Shown here: positions 33,295 to 43,550 of the stretch, one piece after another
Layout of the letters: the number at the start of each line of letters is the position of its first letter
Position numbering within the stretch: the first letter of the stretch is position 1
NCBI GenBank assembly: GCA_963573305.1
Contig: OY754337.1
Span: forward strand, 75,901,094 to 75,965,093
Direction of reading: 5' to 3'
Length of the DNA stretch: 64,000 bases
Origin: Pyrrhosoma nymphula
Taxonomy: Eukaryota > Arthropoda > Insecta > Odonata > Coenagrionidae
Notes under the pieces: generated by a model
Seen by the model: the letters and a program-made list of their open reading frames with translations, nothing else
Databases searched by the model: none
What the model was told of the DNA's origin: nothing
Position numbers and translations under genes: made by a program

Positions 33295-33565
33295 CTGTTA
33301 CTGGTTACCCAATCATCCCTGTTCCTGGTAATCCACTCGCTCTCGTACCTGATCGTCTATTTCATCCCTGTTCCTGGCCTGTTCATCCCTTTTCCTGGTT
33401 GTTCATTCATCCTCGTTCCTGGTGGACCATTATCAACCCTGTTCCTGCTTCGTCATCGCGCCTGATCAACCCATTCTTGTGGACGCCAGATTCATCCCTG
33501 ACGGCCCACAGTCTCATCCCTGTTCCTGAGTATCCAGTCATCCCTGTTCCCGTTTCATCGCTGTT
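33295..33565 (+). repeat. Inter-ORF array of degenerate ATCCCTGTTCCTG motifs
   Basis: Between ORF1 and ORF2 the word ATCCCTGTTCCTGG or a close variant recurs about eight times at irregular spacing (for example about 33313, 33363, 33385, 33408, 33433, 33513 and 33540). The overlapping frame 33249-33635 translates it as repeated IPVPG-like units but has no recognisable domain. I regard it as a non-coding repeat, possibly bearing on translation of ORF2. Confidence 0.65.
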
Positions 33566-33885
33566 CGTCTCACGCCACACCGCTGACCCGGCATCATCTT
33601 TCCAGCGGAATATCCTCGTGCTCCCCCAGCGTTAGTGTCCCCTAGTGTTAATAAGTGATCCCATAGTGTAATATAGCCCTATTGAAGGGTAATTAGTGTT
33701 ATCTAAGTGTGTGTTAGTGCTTACTAAGTGTCTAAGTGTTAAAAAAAGGCATACTATTTTACTATAAGTGATCTATAATTGTGTGTGTTCCCAAGTGGTT
33801 TTCATTCCCCTTTTCGAGTTTCACTTTTCTTTTTGTCTATTTTATATGCCAATATTTCTTTTGTCAGTGTAAAGTTAATTTTCCA

Positions 33886-36800
33886 ATGGAGAATTTGAAT
33901 AATTCCGATAGTGACACTTTTCGCTCGCCCTATCCCATACTCGGTCAGATGTCGCTTCAAGCTTCTGCTGCGATAATCAGCATTCCCTCAATAACTACAA
34001 TGTCCCCTCGTTTCCAAAATGCACCTCATGCAGTGCCCCGTCCTCTAAATATTCCACTCCCGAGCGACTCATCGATAAACCCTCTAGCTGAACCCATTGT
34101 CCCTTCCCTCACTTCGACCCCTGCGGCAACACTCCACAGCTCATGTACTCGGCGAAATCCCCCCCCCCCACATGACTCACTAAATGTTCCACTCCCGAGC
34201 GACTCATCGTTAAACCCTCTAGCTGAACCCTTTGTCCCTTCCCTCACTTCGACCCCTGCGGCAACATTCCACAGCTCATGTACTCGGCGAAATTCCCCCC
34301 TCCCACATGACTCACCTGAAATCCCTCTTGCCCAAGCATTTTTACCTGCACTTGTCCCAACCCCCGCGGTCGCACAGACAACCAACCTAAATCCTAATGT
34401 ACCTGAATTCATCCCCTCACGCATAAGCGGGAAGCACTCTAATAGTTGCCAATCAACATCTAACATGTGTCATACATATTCCACGGGGAAGCTTCTAGAA
34501 AACAAAATAAAATGCTTTCCACGCTCTTTCAAAATGATACACCTAAATGTACAAAGTTTGCCAGCTCATTATGACGAGCTACGTTCACTTCTCACTAGCA
34601 ACAATCTACACATCATATGCATGGCCGAAACATGGTTGAAGCCCTCCATGCCGTCTAAAGCAGTTGAACTCCCGGATTATACTCTTTTTCGTAATGATCG
34701 CGTTGGAAAACGCGGTGGTGGCGTAGGAGTATACGTACGCAACGACTTAAAATGTAAAGTACTTTCTATGAGTGAGTCCAACTATGACAGGAGGCCGGAA
34801 TATCTCTTTGTTGAGATTAAAATAGATTTCACTAAGATTCTTATCGGCATCATCTATAGGCCACCTAAACTGGGTCACCTAGACGATCTGGATTCGGTAA
34901 TATCGGAATACTCCACGGAATATGAACATATAATAATAGCAGGAGATTTCAATGCAAACTTTAATACAGATGCGCATGACACAGTCTACTTTAAGCGAAT
35001 GTTCACCGAAAACAATCTCAAAATCCTACCTTTAGGCCCGACTAATACTACGAAAACTTCGTCAACATGGATTGATCTTATGGCTACGGCAAAAAGAGAA
35101 AAGGTTATTGCGCACGGACAGCTTCCAGTTCCTGGTATCTCTTCTCACGATTTACTGTACCTTGCCTATTCAGTTAAAGCTAAAAAATTCGAGCAGAAGT
35201 TTATAAGTCAACGAAATATCAGGGAAATAAACGACAATGAATTACTTAATGCAGCATTCTCACTTCCATGGGCCCATATTGAATTCACTGATTCAGTTGA
35301 CGACAAAGTTGAGACTCTAAATTCACTGATGATTTATCTGCTTGACAAATTTGCTCCTGTAAAGATGATCCGAGTTTCGAAGCCACGAGCGCCCTGGTTA
35401 AATTCAGAAATAAAACAATCAATGGCAAAACGAGACTCAGCCTTCCGTTTTTTTAAGAAAACAATGACTCTCGATGCATTTCAAAGATACAAAAACTTGA
35501 GAAACAAGACGAAACAGCTTATAAGAAATTCGAAAATTAAATTCTTCCACTCAGTCACTAAATCTAACCACTCCTCGGGAAAATTGTGGAACAAACTTAA
35601 ATCACTTGGTATAGGTAAAAGTAAAGACCTCATTCTCCCTCCTGACTTGTGTCTGAACTCCTTAAATGATAAGTTTTCCCAACCCCCGAACCTTATTCAA
35701 ACCGAAATCAAAGATAAAACTCTGAAACTGTACGCCTCTAAAGACTCATACATATTAAATAGAGACCAAAAATTCGAATTTACCCCTATTACCCAAATAC
35801 AAGTTGAATCGTGTTTCAAGAGAATCAAGTCTAAAGCACAAGGCTCTGATGGTATACCGCTAGATTTCTTAAAAAAGCTATTTCCTGTTATTATCCCATA
35901 CATCACCAATATTTTCAACTCCTCCCTATCTCAGAATCACTTCCCAAGTCAATGGAAGCGAGCGTTAATCAGACCTATTCCAAAAAAGAATAATTCCCAA
36001 GGGGAAAAAGAATTCCGTCCAATATCCTTTCTTCCCATCCTGTCCAAAGTTCTCGAAAAACTTGTATATGAGCAGTTAACACATTTCTTAAAGTGCAACA
36101 ATATTCTTGATAAATGCCAGTCTGGTTTCCGACACGGTCACAGCACGTCTACCGCATTAGCTAAAATCACCGATGACTTGAGACGCTCCATGGATCAAAA
36201 AGAAGTTTCAGTACTCGTGTTGCTTGACTTTTCGAAAGCTTTTGATTCCTTAGACAAAGATATCCTTGCAGCAAAAATGAGAGGCATGGGTTTTTCTCCT
36301 ACAGCAGTCCACTGGATAACATCATACTTATCAGGCCGGTATCAGCGAGTAATTACAAATGATTTATGCTCAATGTGGATCAAAACAGCAAGAGGTGCGC
36401 CTCAAGGCTCTATACTAGGACCTCTGCTATTTTCCCTGTACATTAATGATTGCCCTTCAGTGATTAACCATTCCAAATATCATCTTTATGCTGACGATCT
36501 CCAAGTATACCTAAATTCAAATGTTAAAAGCCTATGCAATGGAATATGTAATTTAAATAATGACCTAGAAAACATCAACAATTGGAGTAAATCCAATTTT
36601 CTAAGCATAAACCCTAGTAAGTCGCAGGCTATTATAATTGGATATCCGAAAATACTCAAGTCAATCGACAGGGATCAATTACCGCAACTACGCATTTCTG
36701 ATTCTCCTATAAAGTACTGCGACGAAGTTATTAATCTAGGACTGGTCATTGATGAAAGTCTGTCTTGGTCATCTCATGTAACTAAGGTATGTAAAGCAGT

Positions 36801-37344
36801 GAATAAGTCATTATTTCCTCTAATTCGTTTCAAACACTTTATTCCTCTCTCCTTAAAGAAGCAATTAGTTTCAACCTTAATATTTCCCCATTTTGACTAT
36901 GCCGATGTTGCCTTTCAAGACATATCTCAGGCCCTGTCAACTAAACTTCAACGCTCCTTCAACGCCTGCATTAGGTTCATATTTAATTTACATATATCAG
37001 ATCATACTACCAATTATATTAACAATCTCAATTGGTTAAAACCTAGTTCACGACGCCGGCTGCATATCCTTGGTCTTCTCTATCAAATTTTACAAACAAA
37101 TACACCAGCGTACCTAAGAGACGAGTTTCAAACACTTAGTAGAGTACACGACTCAAATACGAGGGGAAATGATAAACTCGTTATTCCTCACCACCGGACA
37201 GTCAGATTCAATAAATCATTCATTGTGACCGCATGTCGCGAGTGGAACAACATTGACTTACCGCTACGTAAATCATCATCACTCGCATCCTTCAAAAGGG
37301 CACTATACGAAAAACTTCTCCGAGAACAACAACGAGACACATAA
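33886..37344 (+). CDS. LINE ORF2 polyprotein: AP-like endonuclease and reverse transcriptase
   Basis: The enzyme nicks target DNA and reverse-transcribes the element RNA in place. The open frame runs from 33781. I prefer the ATG at 33886 (MENLNNSDSD), because the upstream 35 residues are hydrophobic and look like translated leader. Numbering from 33781: residues about 85-215 are a Pro/Ser-rich linker with a 45-aa tandem duplication. The endonuclease starts at MIHLNVQSL (252) and has AETWL (Glu283), IYRPP, AGDFNAN (Asp389) and SSHDLLYL (His456-Asp457). The RT has RPISFLPILSKVLEK, motif A LLDFSKAFD (Asp816), GAPQGSILGPLLF and YADD (Asp905-Asp906). The C-terminal domain has LQRSFNACIRFIF and ends in a basic tail. 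All the catalytic residues I looked for are present. No RNase H domain follows. No stop or frameshift. Confidence 0.93.
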   Translation: MENLNNSDSDTFRSPYPILGQMSLQASAAIISIPSITTMSPRFQNAPHAVPRPLNIPLPSDSSINPLAEPIVPSLTSTPAATLHSSCTRRNPPPPHDSLNVPLPSDSSLNPLAEPFVPSLTSTPAATFHSSCTRRNSPLPHDSPEIPLAQAFLPALVPTPAVAQTTNLNPNVPEFIPSRISGKHSNSCQSTSNMCHTYSTGKLLENKIKCFPRSFKMIHLNVQSLPAHYDELRSLLTSNNLHIICMAETWLKPSMPSKAVELPDYTLFRNDRVGKRGGGVGVYVRNDLKCKVLSMSESNYDRRPEYLFVEIKIDFTKILIGIIYRPPKLGHLDDLDSVISEYSTEYEHIIIAGDFNANFNTDAHDTVYFKRMFTENNLKILPLGPTNTTKTSSTWIDLMATAKREKVIAHGQLPVPGISSHDLLYLAYSVKAKKFEQKFISQRNIREINDNELLNAAFSLPWAHIEFTDSVDDKVETLNSLMIYLLDKFAPVKMIRVSKPRAPWLNSEIKQSMAKRDSAFRFFKKTMTLDAFQRYKNLRNKTKQLIRNSKIKFFHSVTKSNHSSGKLWNKLKSLGIGKSKDLILPPDLCLNSLNDKFSQPPNLIQTEIKDKTLKLYASKDSYILNRDQKFEFTPITQIQVESCFKRIKSKAQGSDGIPLDFLKKLFPVIIPYITNIFNSSLSQNHFPSQWKRALIRPIPKKNNSQGEKEFRPISFLPILSKVLEKLVYEQLTHFLKCNNILDKCQSGFRHGHSTSTALAKITDDLRRSMDQKEVSVLVLLDFSKAFDSLDKDILAAKMRGMGFSPTAVHWITSYLSGRYQRVITNDLCSMWIKTARGAPQGSILGPLLFSLYINDCPSVINHSKYHLYADDLQVYLNSNVKSLCNGICNLNNDLENINNWSKSNFLSINPSKSQAIIIGYPKILKSIDRDQLPQLRISDSPIKYCDEVINLGLVIDESLSWSSHVTKVCKAVNKSLFPLIRFKHFIPLSLKKQLVSTLIFPHFDYADVAFQDISQALSTKLQRSFNACIRFIFNLHISDHTTNYINNLNWLKPSSRRRLHILGLLYQILQTNTPAYLRDEFQTLSRVHDSNTRGNDKLVIPHHRTVRFNKSFIVTACREWNNIDLPLRKSSSLASFKRALYEKLLREQQRDT

Positions 37345-37774
37345 AACACCATGGGAACAGTAGGAAAGATTCAACACTAATCTCCTCCTGCCTCATCTAA
37401 TATTCTTTTTCTTTCCAGGTACTGGGTGATATTTTCTTGTATTTGTATACATCCATGTTTACATTAGCTCTTTCTCAGTAGGTTTTCGCAGGTTTTTCAC
37501 GCCCCCCTTCTTGTGTGGGCGTTTTCCTGCAGTGGGTTTTTTTCCAATAAGGACGACAGTCAATATCCTTAGGTTTTTCCCACGTTTGCTCACATCTTTT
37601 TACACTTTGCTAACTTATAATTTTGATTGTTGAATGTAATTCCAAGAGCAACTTGACAATGTATTTAACTGCAATAATTTTATGTTTGACGAGGGGTTAG
37701 ATGGAAGATGGGACTTTCTAGTCCCAATCTCGCCCAATAAAGACGTTTTATTATTATTATTATTATTATTACTA
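37345..37774 (+). promoter_or_regulatory. LINE 3' UTR: hairpin, polyadenylation signal and (TTA)n tail
   Basis: The 3' UTR ends with a six-base-pair hairpin, GGGACT-TTCT-AGTCCC (37710-37725), then AATAAA (37736-37741) and the TTA repeat from 37747 to about 37774. A terminal stem-loop plus short microsatellite is the usual recognition signal for reverse transcriptase in CR1/Jockey-type elements. Active ATT-repeat growth may vary between alleles. Confidence 0.75.
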
Positions 37775-37779
37775 CTCGC

Positions 37780-38215
37780 TATAATACATTTCATAAAAAT
37801 ACCTCACTTACGCAAATACTCTATTGATGCCATAACCAGCTACCAGTTGAATGGGGAGATGAAAATTGGGCACAAAAAATTGAAGACATTAGAGTTTGAG
37901 AGAGAAGAATTCATTAAGAAACAGAATAAATCCACAAGAAAACTTAATGCTATTGAAGCTTTGATCTACTGTGTTAAGATAATGTACCCATCTATGCATA
38001 AATTACTGCAAATAATTGCAGCTTTACCAGTGACCTCGTGCATCGTTGAAAGATCCTTCTACATTCTGAGATATTTGAAGAATTATTTAAGAAACAACTA
38101 GTGAAACCAGGTTAAATGGGTTATCTTTGCTGTATGCACATAAAGATATTTTAGTTTCACCTGAAGAAATCCTTGATGAAATGGCAAAAAAATCAAGGCG
38201 AATTTTACTTTTAAC
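37780..38215 (+). pseudogene. hAT transposase C-terminal dimerisation domain
   Basis: Plus strand, resuming after the LINE tail: SYQLNGEMKIGHKKL, KLNAIEALIYC, then MYPSMHKLLQIIAALPVTSC, IVERSFYILRYLKNYLRNN. This is the hAT C-terminal dimerisation motif (YPxLxxLLxIxATLPVTSCxxERSFSxLxxIKxxLR). After a frameshift at about 38099 it continues ETRLNGLSLLYAHKDILVSP and EEILDEMAKKSRR, again as in the family. It is part of the same gene as 31340-31970. The remaining 0.7 kb to the right terminus is AT-rich and non-coding. Confidence 0.85.
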
Positions 38216-38924
38216 ATTATTAGTTTGGGTTTTTGTTTAAAGAACCTGATTTTTTAGTTTCACTTAGTACTGGTATTCATTTTGCGTAGAATATACTACC
38301 TACCTGTATCACTTTTGTATGTACTGTAGCTTTATATGTACTGTCGCAGTTTTTCATTCTCTCTAAAGACTATAGGTAGTAAAGGCCTAGGCCAATATAA
38401 TTCTTTAATAATTTATATACTGGGATGAGCTCACAAAATTAAATATTCAAACATTACGACTGAGTAAAATTCAAAATGATAAGAGATCAGAGATCTTATT
38501 GAAAAATCTGTTTACGAGGTGTATATATTTTAACTAATTCAATTTTCAAATGCAAAAGTGTTGAATAAAATTTAAAACTTTGATTCAGTTTACGTGGCTT
38601 ACTTGGCAAAAATTTAAAACACTTTTATCCTTATCATATCCACTGCATTTTTACTGGGTGAAAGGGAATAAGAAAAACTGTGTAAGGAGTTAGGACACAT
38701 ATCTATGAGTACTAAGTACACTCTTAGCAACATCAAAATAAATTTGCTATTCATGTTGTTCAAAAGCTGAAAGTCTTTTAAACGTAAGTTAAAAAGGTCA
38801 CTGTAGAAAGGTAGAAATCCGTTAAAATAGAGTTTTCAAGGTACAAAAACCTTACGATTTCCCCAGACCCCCAGTATGTTCGTCCCCCCCAAAAGCAATT
38901 CCTAGATACGCCACTGGTAGTGGT

Positions 38925-39976
38925 TGGGTGTAATAGGGGCAAAAATCTCTGAACGTAATATTTTAATGACCCTTGAACTCTCTCGCATCAAAGTGATGGC
39001 TGCAACTCGATAAATGTATAAGAGAATAGAACACAGATTTAAACGTCACCTCCTATATACATTTACTTGATGTTACCCGCTGCTCTGCTCACCGCATTGT
39101 ATGAATACTGCTCGGTTTCCTTCTTTTCACACACAGCCCCTCTCAATCCGTGCAGGAGATTATAGAATTGCTTCAACATTTACATGGCTCTTAGCGTTCA
39201 CCAAGAAACACCGCAATGCTGTTACTGTTCGGACACCTCCCCTTGATCTTCGCTTAACTTGTATGCGTTCTTAGTAACTTATTCAATGAATTGGGCGATA
39301 TTGTAAGACAGTTCCCACGGTTGTATGAAAAACCTCACCTTGGACATGGAACGGAGATGGAAGACCAAAGTGCTGGATGAAGTGGCCAAAAGGAAAACTA
39401 ATGTTATTGCCCAGTACCAAAGTTTTGTGAGCTATTATGTTTTCTCTTATTTATGGCAAGATTATGCATAAAATATTATCCATAAACAATTAGAACTGAT
39501 AGAAAACAGTACTGAGTCAAATGCGTCGCTACAAATCTGGGTGAGATATACGCTGAGTGAATTGTTGTGTTTTCACTTTTTTGTACGTGAAAAGTTTTAC
39601 AATGCATTTTCTTCAGTTACTAAACATTTTTTGAACAAAAGCACTCTTAAAAACTTGTAAGAAGTATAAAATGTGTTATATACTTGCCCAGGCAATGTCC
39701 AAAACACATGTTTGACCTCACAAAACGTCCCGTTTGAGTTGCTATTTTTTTAGAGGATTCTTTAGATAAAACCTATAATTTGCGGAAAATTTAATTTCAG
39801 TAAGTTCAGTGGTTCGAGAGGTATGGTGACCATTCAGTGAGTGAATCAGAGGTCTTCTTTATAATATTTAATTCGATTCGCAAACTTTGCATGCTTGAGC
39901 CACGAGACTACAAACTTGTCTAGTAAGATCTCGTGCTTTTCCGGCAAATGATGTACAAACGAATAAGAACTTTTCT
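38925..39976. other. Unassigned AT-rich DNA
   Basis: No gene, repeat or terminal structure detected in this kilobase. Confidence 0.4.
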
Positions 39977-40162
39977 CGGGTTTCCCACCGGGTCAATGGC
40001 TCCAGGTTCGCCAACGTTTTGATGTTCAACTCGGGAATCGTTATCGGGGTAGATGAGTGTCGACCAACTTGTGCCTCGGCACTCCTCTGCCCCGATGACG
40101 ATGTCCAGCTCGGGCATCGAAACGTTGGCGAACCTGGAGCCATTAAACCGGTGAGAAGCCCG
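39977..40162. mobile_element. Palindromic Penelope-like relic with hammerhead-like core
   Basis: Inverted arms 39977-40049 and 40090-40162 share GGCTCCAGGTTCGCCAACGT. On the plus strand CCGATGA (40092-40098) is followed by C, GATG, a loop, CATC, GAAAC (40119-40123) and GTTGGC. The GATG/CATC stem pairs perfectly. The minus-strand arm has CCGATAA and AAAAC, so it is more degraded. The CGAAACGTTGGC word is one I associate with Penelope-like termini in arthropods. Confidence 0.55.
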
Positions 40163-40750
40163 AAAAATGCCCTTGTATAGCAACTTGTCTGTTTATTTGT
40201 GTGTGTGTGAGAGAGAGAGAGAAAAGTGTTCCAGTGGAGACACGATTCCTTCAAAAACTTCGTCTCATCCGACCGAAGTCTGTGACTGGATTCCAAACGT
40301 CCCCTCTTCATCCAGCAGACTCTGCAACTGGCGACAAAATAATTGCATCTCCGAAATAATCCCGGAGGATGGGTGGGGGGAACTCTTCCTCTTCTGGAGA
40401 TTCGTTTAAGCACCCCTGCAGTGGCGGTCTATGGCCACTTCATGGGGAGGTGGGCGACACTCAGCCGGGAAATTGTTTCCGGCTACGGAGAAACAGGTGC
40501 GCTGCCACAGACATGCGTTGTGAGTGGAGGGGGTTGGGGAAAAGGGTGCGGAAAGGCGATGGGGAGCTGGTGCGGCCCACGTGTACGCCCCACGATGCGA
40601 CGCGCAAGCGTCCGTCCGCTCATTGGCTCTCCAACTCCTCCGCGCGGAATTGGCCGTGAGACATGGGCGAGAGAGTGGAGAGTGCGGTCCAATAACACCT
40701 GCATGGGCTGCGGATTACCTTCGCCCACTTTCCCGGATCACTGGACCCTA
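40163..40750. other. GC-rich island following a GT/GA microsatellite
   Basis: GT and GA repeats at 40199-40225 lead into GC-rich DNA. Overlapping frames on both strands (for example 40343-40819 plus and 40483-40728 minus) are compositional and mutually exclusive. No domain recognised. Confidence 0.4.
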
Positions 40751-41689
40751 GCAGTGCCAGAAACCCAAGTGTTTTTTGATTCGGTAAACCATTCTCAAGT
40801 GATGATTGCGGCATCTTAAAACAATGAAAAAATGAATGGAAACCGGGCAATCATTAATTAAATCTCAATAAAGTTTAAAACTTACTATGTAATTATTCAA
40901 AATTATGGAACAGTAAAACCACGCCATCCTCAATGCTATGTCAAAAATAATGTGCATTGAATGGCTCGGCGACCAAATATTGGGTGTGCTTCGAAAAATG
41001 TCTTACCGACCGATTTCAGACAACGATTCATGATGTGGGACACTTCTGAACGCACCGGGTCCACAGACAGCCTCCGAACGATGGGGGTGATTTCCAATTA
41101 CCATGGAGAAATTTTCTCATGAAATATCTAGGTATGTACTATGTGCATCTGGAAATGTAGATTGCATGTTCTGACTGTGGGAAAATATAAATGGAGTGAA
41201 GTTAGCATAAATTCCTGATCTTTTGGATTTGAACAACGTTCCGCTAAGTAAGGAACTTGTAGTGGAGAACTGAATTTCATATGATGGCACATAATACATG
41301 TCAGTCAGACAGTTTCTCCTCCGTTCACGAACTGATCCGGGGCGATTCGATCATAGTAAAGTTTGATTCTGAATTTCATTCTGAAGGAATTCTATAGACG
41401 TGAGATGCGACGTGCACCATTTCGTTTATAACTTCTTGTCTATGAAGCCTAAAAATCTTTAAAATATGTGGAAAATATGGCGGCAATATATAATGCGCCT
41501 TGCTGTTATGGCATTATTTTTCAGCTCAAGCGTTACACAGTGCTCCGACAGCAAATAACCACACTCAACGTTATGACTAATAAGCACATGCATACTCAAT
41601 GTTTTAGGACGGTATCGGTAGAGGATTTACAAATGCCATGTAACGCAATGGTTGCGGAATCGATTTTCCAAGATTTGCAAATAATCATG
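40751..41689. other. Unassigned DNA
   Basis: Nothing recognisable. The 123-codon frame at 41468-41839 overlaps the relic below and has no motif. Confidence 0.4.
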
Positions 41690-41770
41690 ATGGATTTTGT
41701 ACATTTTCACTCTTGCCTAGTAGACCGATCGATTTCAATGTATATAGCGTCATTATCAAGGTACAGCATG
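41690..41770 (-). mobile_element. Penelope-like terminal relic, hammerhead-like core (degraded)
   Basis: Minus strand: TTGATAA (41759-41753), T, GACGC...ATT, GAAAT (41736-41732), a few bases and GTC (41725-41723). The leading word ACCTTGATAATGA is shared with the relics at 49576 and 61190, which supports common descent. Confidence 0.45.
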
Positions 41771-42270
41771 TGTGGAATTATACGATACGTTTACTATCAC
41801 CACGATGATCGTAGTTCAACATCACAAAGTCACGCCTGAGTGAATAAATGTGATTTAACGTTAATCATTTCTATCGATAAATTTCGATTTTTATGGATGA
41901 ATTTCGATATTTCTCTAAACACCCCTGTTGTTCATGGTTAAATGATTCGAATACACATTGCATTTATATGCAAATTGCATAAAAAAATTTCGATCCCATC
42001 AAACGTTTCGTGAAACGATATTTTGCGGGAAAGCTTAATCGCTTAAAGTATTTTTTTGCAAAATTGCGTGTTTTGCTGTTGATTTTCGGGAATTGTTTAT
42101 GAAAAAATTTTTACCACAAACAACGAGCATAGAGAAAAGATAATGTTTATGCAAGTCAACTCAAGGTCACCACTAATGCACTGCCTTTCTTTTAGATTAT
42201 AAAACTATAATTGGAAACACTATCGCATGGATCGAATAATCACACGAATGTCCATGCTCTGTGGTTATAG
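41771..42270. other. Unassigned AT-rich DNA
   Basis: Nothing recognisable. Confidence 0.4.
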
Positions 42271-42577
42271 CAATAAGGGCTGCCCCCCCTGGGCGGACTC
42301 TCCCCTCGCCGAGCATGTGGGGGGGGGGGGGGTTGCCCCTGTCTCAAGGGGCCCTTCGACCGCAATGAACAGGAGGAGAGGACGCGCGACAAGGACCCTT
42401 CTCTTCGTCCTCGCAGCAAGCACTCTCGCGTCCTCAGGCCCTCCACGGAGCAATTTCATTCGACGGCACCGACGTGGAAAACGGAGTACGGCAGGGAGTG
42501 ACGCCGTGCCTATCCGCACTGCCCAAATATCTCGATGAAGCCCACGTATAAACTGCCTCACCCCATCCCCATCTCTC
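42271..42577. other. GC-rich island with poly-G tract
   Basis: Contains a G12-14 run at about 42320-42332. Open frames on both strands are compositional. Confidence 0.4.
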
Positions 42578-42580
42578 TTA

Positions 42581-43260
42581 AGCCCTGTACACACGGGAAC
42601 ATTTATTGCACCAGAATTGGCCAGAAATCCTGCGCCTGGCCATGTCGGCAACCGCTGGCGAGCCGCTGTGCACACTCGAAGCCAGAGGCAGTGACTACGG
42701 GAGTAGTAGTAGTACGTAAGTAAGTAAGCCGTGGAGACAATTAAGCGGGGGTGACTGCTTTGCATATGGAATCCATGACGTTTAGATTGCAAAGGCGATA
42801 GTTACCGATAATAGTAAAACTAAGAATCATTTATTTGACTAGAGTAAAGAGATATATGTCATTGCTGTTATGCTTAGTAACGGGAAACATACTCGTTGAC
42901 CATGTACCTGTGGATAATTACTCAGAATAATAAATAACAACACATTATCGTTAAAAAATGATTTTCATACTCACAGATTAGTTGTATCAATATTAAGCAC
43001 TTCCACATCAAAATATTCCTCTTAATAAAATTTATTTCTTCAATCATAAACAAACGAAGGTGGAAATGCGCGCACCTTTGCTGCCAGATAACTTGAAAAA
43101 TTGAACGTCTTCTAATCCTTACCATAGGAAGGCAATCGCAAGCGATTCTATCGCATGCAGGCAGATGGTTTTAGATTTGGTTGTTCGCACGGGGAAATTT
43201 ACCATCAGTCACTTACCGCGCCAGCTCAAGTGCCAGAAATGTCACTGTGCGTATAGGGCT
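42581..43260. mobile_element. TTA-flanked inverted-repeat element (PIF/Harbinger-like, non-autonomous)
   Basis: Starts AGCCCTGTACACACGG and ends GTGCGTATAGGGCT, an imperfect terminal inverted repeat of about 14 bp. It is flanked by TTA at 42578-42580 and 43261-43263. The GC-rich left sub-terminal part (TGGCCAGAAATCCTGCGCC) contrasts with an AT-rich core. No transposase. The architecture is as in the element at 5235-5449, but the termini differ. Confidence 0.65.
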
Positions 43261-43263
43261 TTA

Positions 43264-43443
43264 GAGTTCACTCAAAGTTCTCTTCCCTCAATTTTCGCGG
43301 ATATTTTTACACAGAGCGTAGTAGAGAAATCTGACATGCATTGATCTTTGTCAGACTTTCTTTCGGTGGAAAATATCGTGCAAAGCAAATCAAGCAAATG
43401 AGTTGGACGAAATTCGTTTCAAATTTCTTATTACATGGCGAAG
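43264..43443. other. Short unassigned spacer
   Basis: Nothing recognisable. Confidence 0.4.
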
Positions 43444-43550
43444 CCATGCTCCCTGGCACAGGAAAAGGCAAATTTCATTCGCCTTGACTGGGATCCGGAT
43501 CCCTCGATTTCGCGCCGAGTGCTTTAACCGGTTGAGCTACCGAGGCGTCC
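43444..43550 (-). mobile_element. tRNA-derived SINE head (second family)
   Basis: Minus strand: A box TAGCTCAACCGG (43539-43528) and B box GGGATCCGGATCCC (43503-43490) at tRNA spacing. The would-be acceptor strand GGACGCC has no complementary 3' partner, so it is not a functional tRNA. The sequence after the B box (GTCAAGGCGAATG) matches the family at 15065-15135. Confidence 0.7.

Larger units (their letters stand above)
31976..37774 (+). mobile_element. Near-full-length LINE with two intact ORFs, nested in hAT
   Basis: ORF1 (32458-33165), an intergenic region with repeated motifs, ORF2 (33886-37344), a 3' UTR with hairpin and AATAAA, and a (TTA)n tail at 37747-37774. The single-copy architecture with endonuclease plus RT, no RNase H and a short-unit 3' repeat fits the CR1/Jockey superfamily. 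Both ORFs are uninterrupted, so the copy could be competent for retrotransposition. The interruption of the hAT frame on both sides shows it inserted after the hAT. The 5' boundary is approximate. Confidence 0.85.
30583..38916 (+). mobile_element. hAT DNA transposon with intact ends, interrupted by a nested LINE
   Basis: The left end is CAGGGGCGTATTTACGG and the right end, read inward on the minus strand, is CAGTGGCGTATCTAGG. The terminal inverted repeats match at 12 of the first 14 bases. Both sides carry the identical 8-bp duplication GTAGTGGT (30575-30582 and 38917-38924). CAG-N-GGCGTA termini and 8-bp duplications are diagnostic of hAT elements. G-runs sit just inside each end. Transposase remnants lie at 31340-31970 and 37780-38215 in the same orientation, separated by the nested LINE. 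Removing about 5.8 kb of LINE leaves an element of about 2.5 kb, shorter than usual for autonomous copies. Confidence 0.9.

Noticed and set aside
33249..33635. A third LINE protein between ORF1 and ORF2
   Set aside because: The open frame is generated by the repeated ATCCCTGTTCCTG words and has no domain. Kept only as a repeat and a finding.
34026..34466. 146-codon minus-strand frame inside ORF2
   Set aside because: It is the shadow of the repetitive P/S-rich linker of the plus-strand ORF2.
30583..38916. Treating the whole 8.3 kb as one large novel transposon
   Set aside because: The interior contains a complete LINE with its own 3' tail, and the hAT frame is interrupted and resumed, so nesting explains it.
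43444..43550. A functional tRNA gene
   Set aside because: The A and B boxes are good, but the acceptor stem does not pair and a second copy lies in SINE context at 15065.
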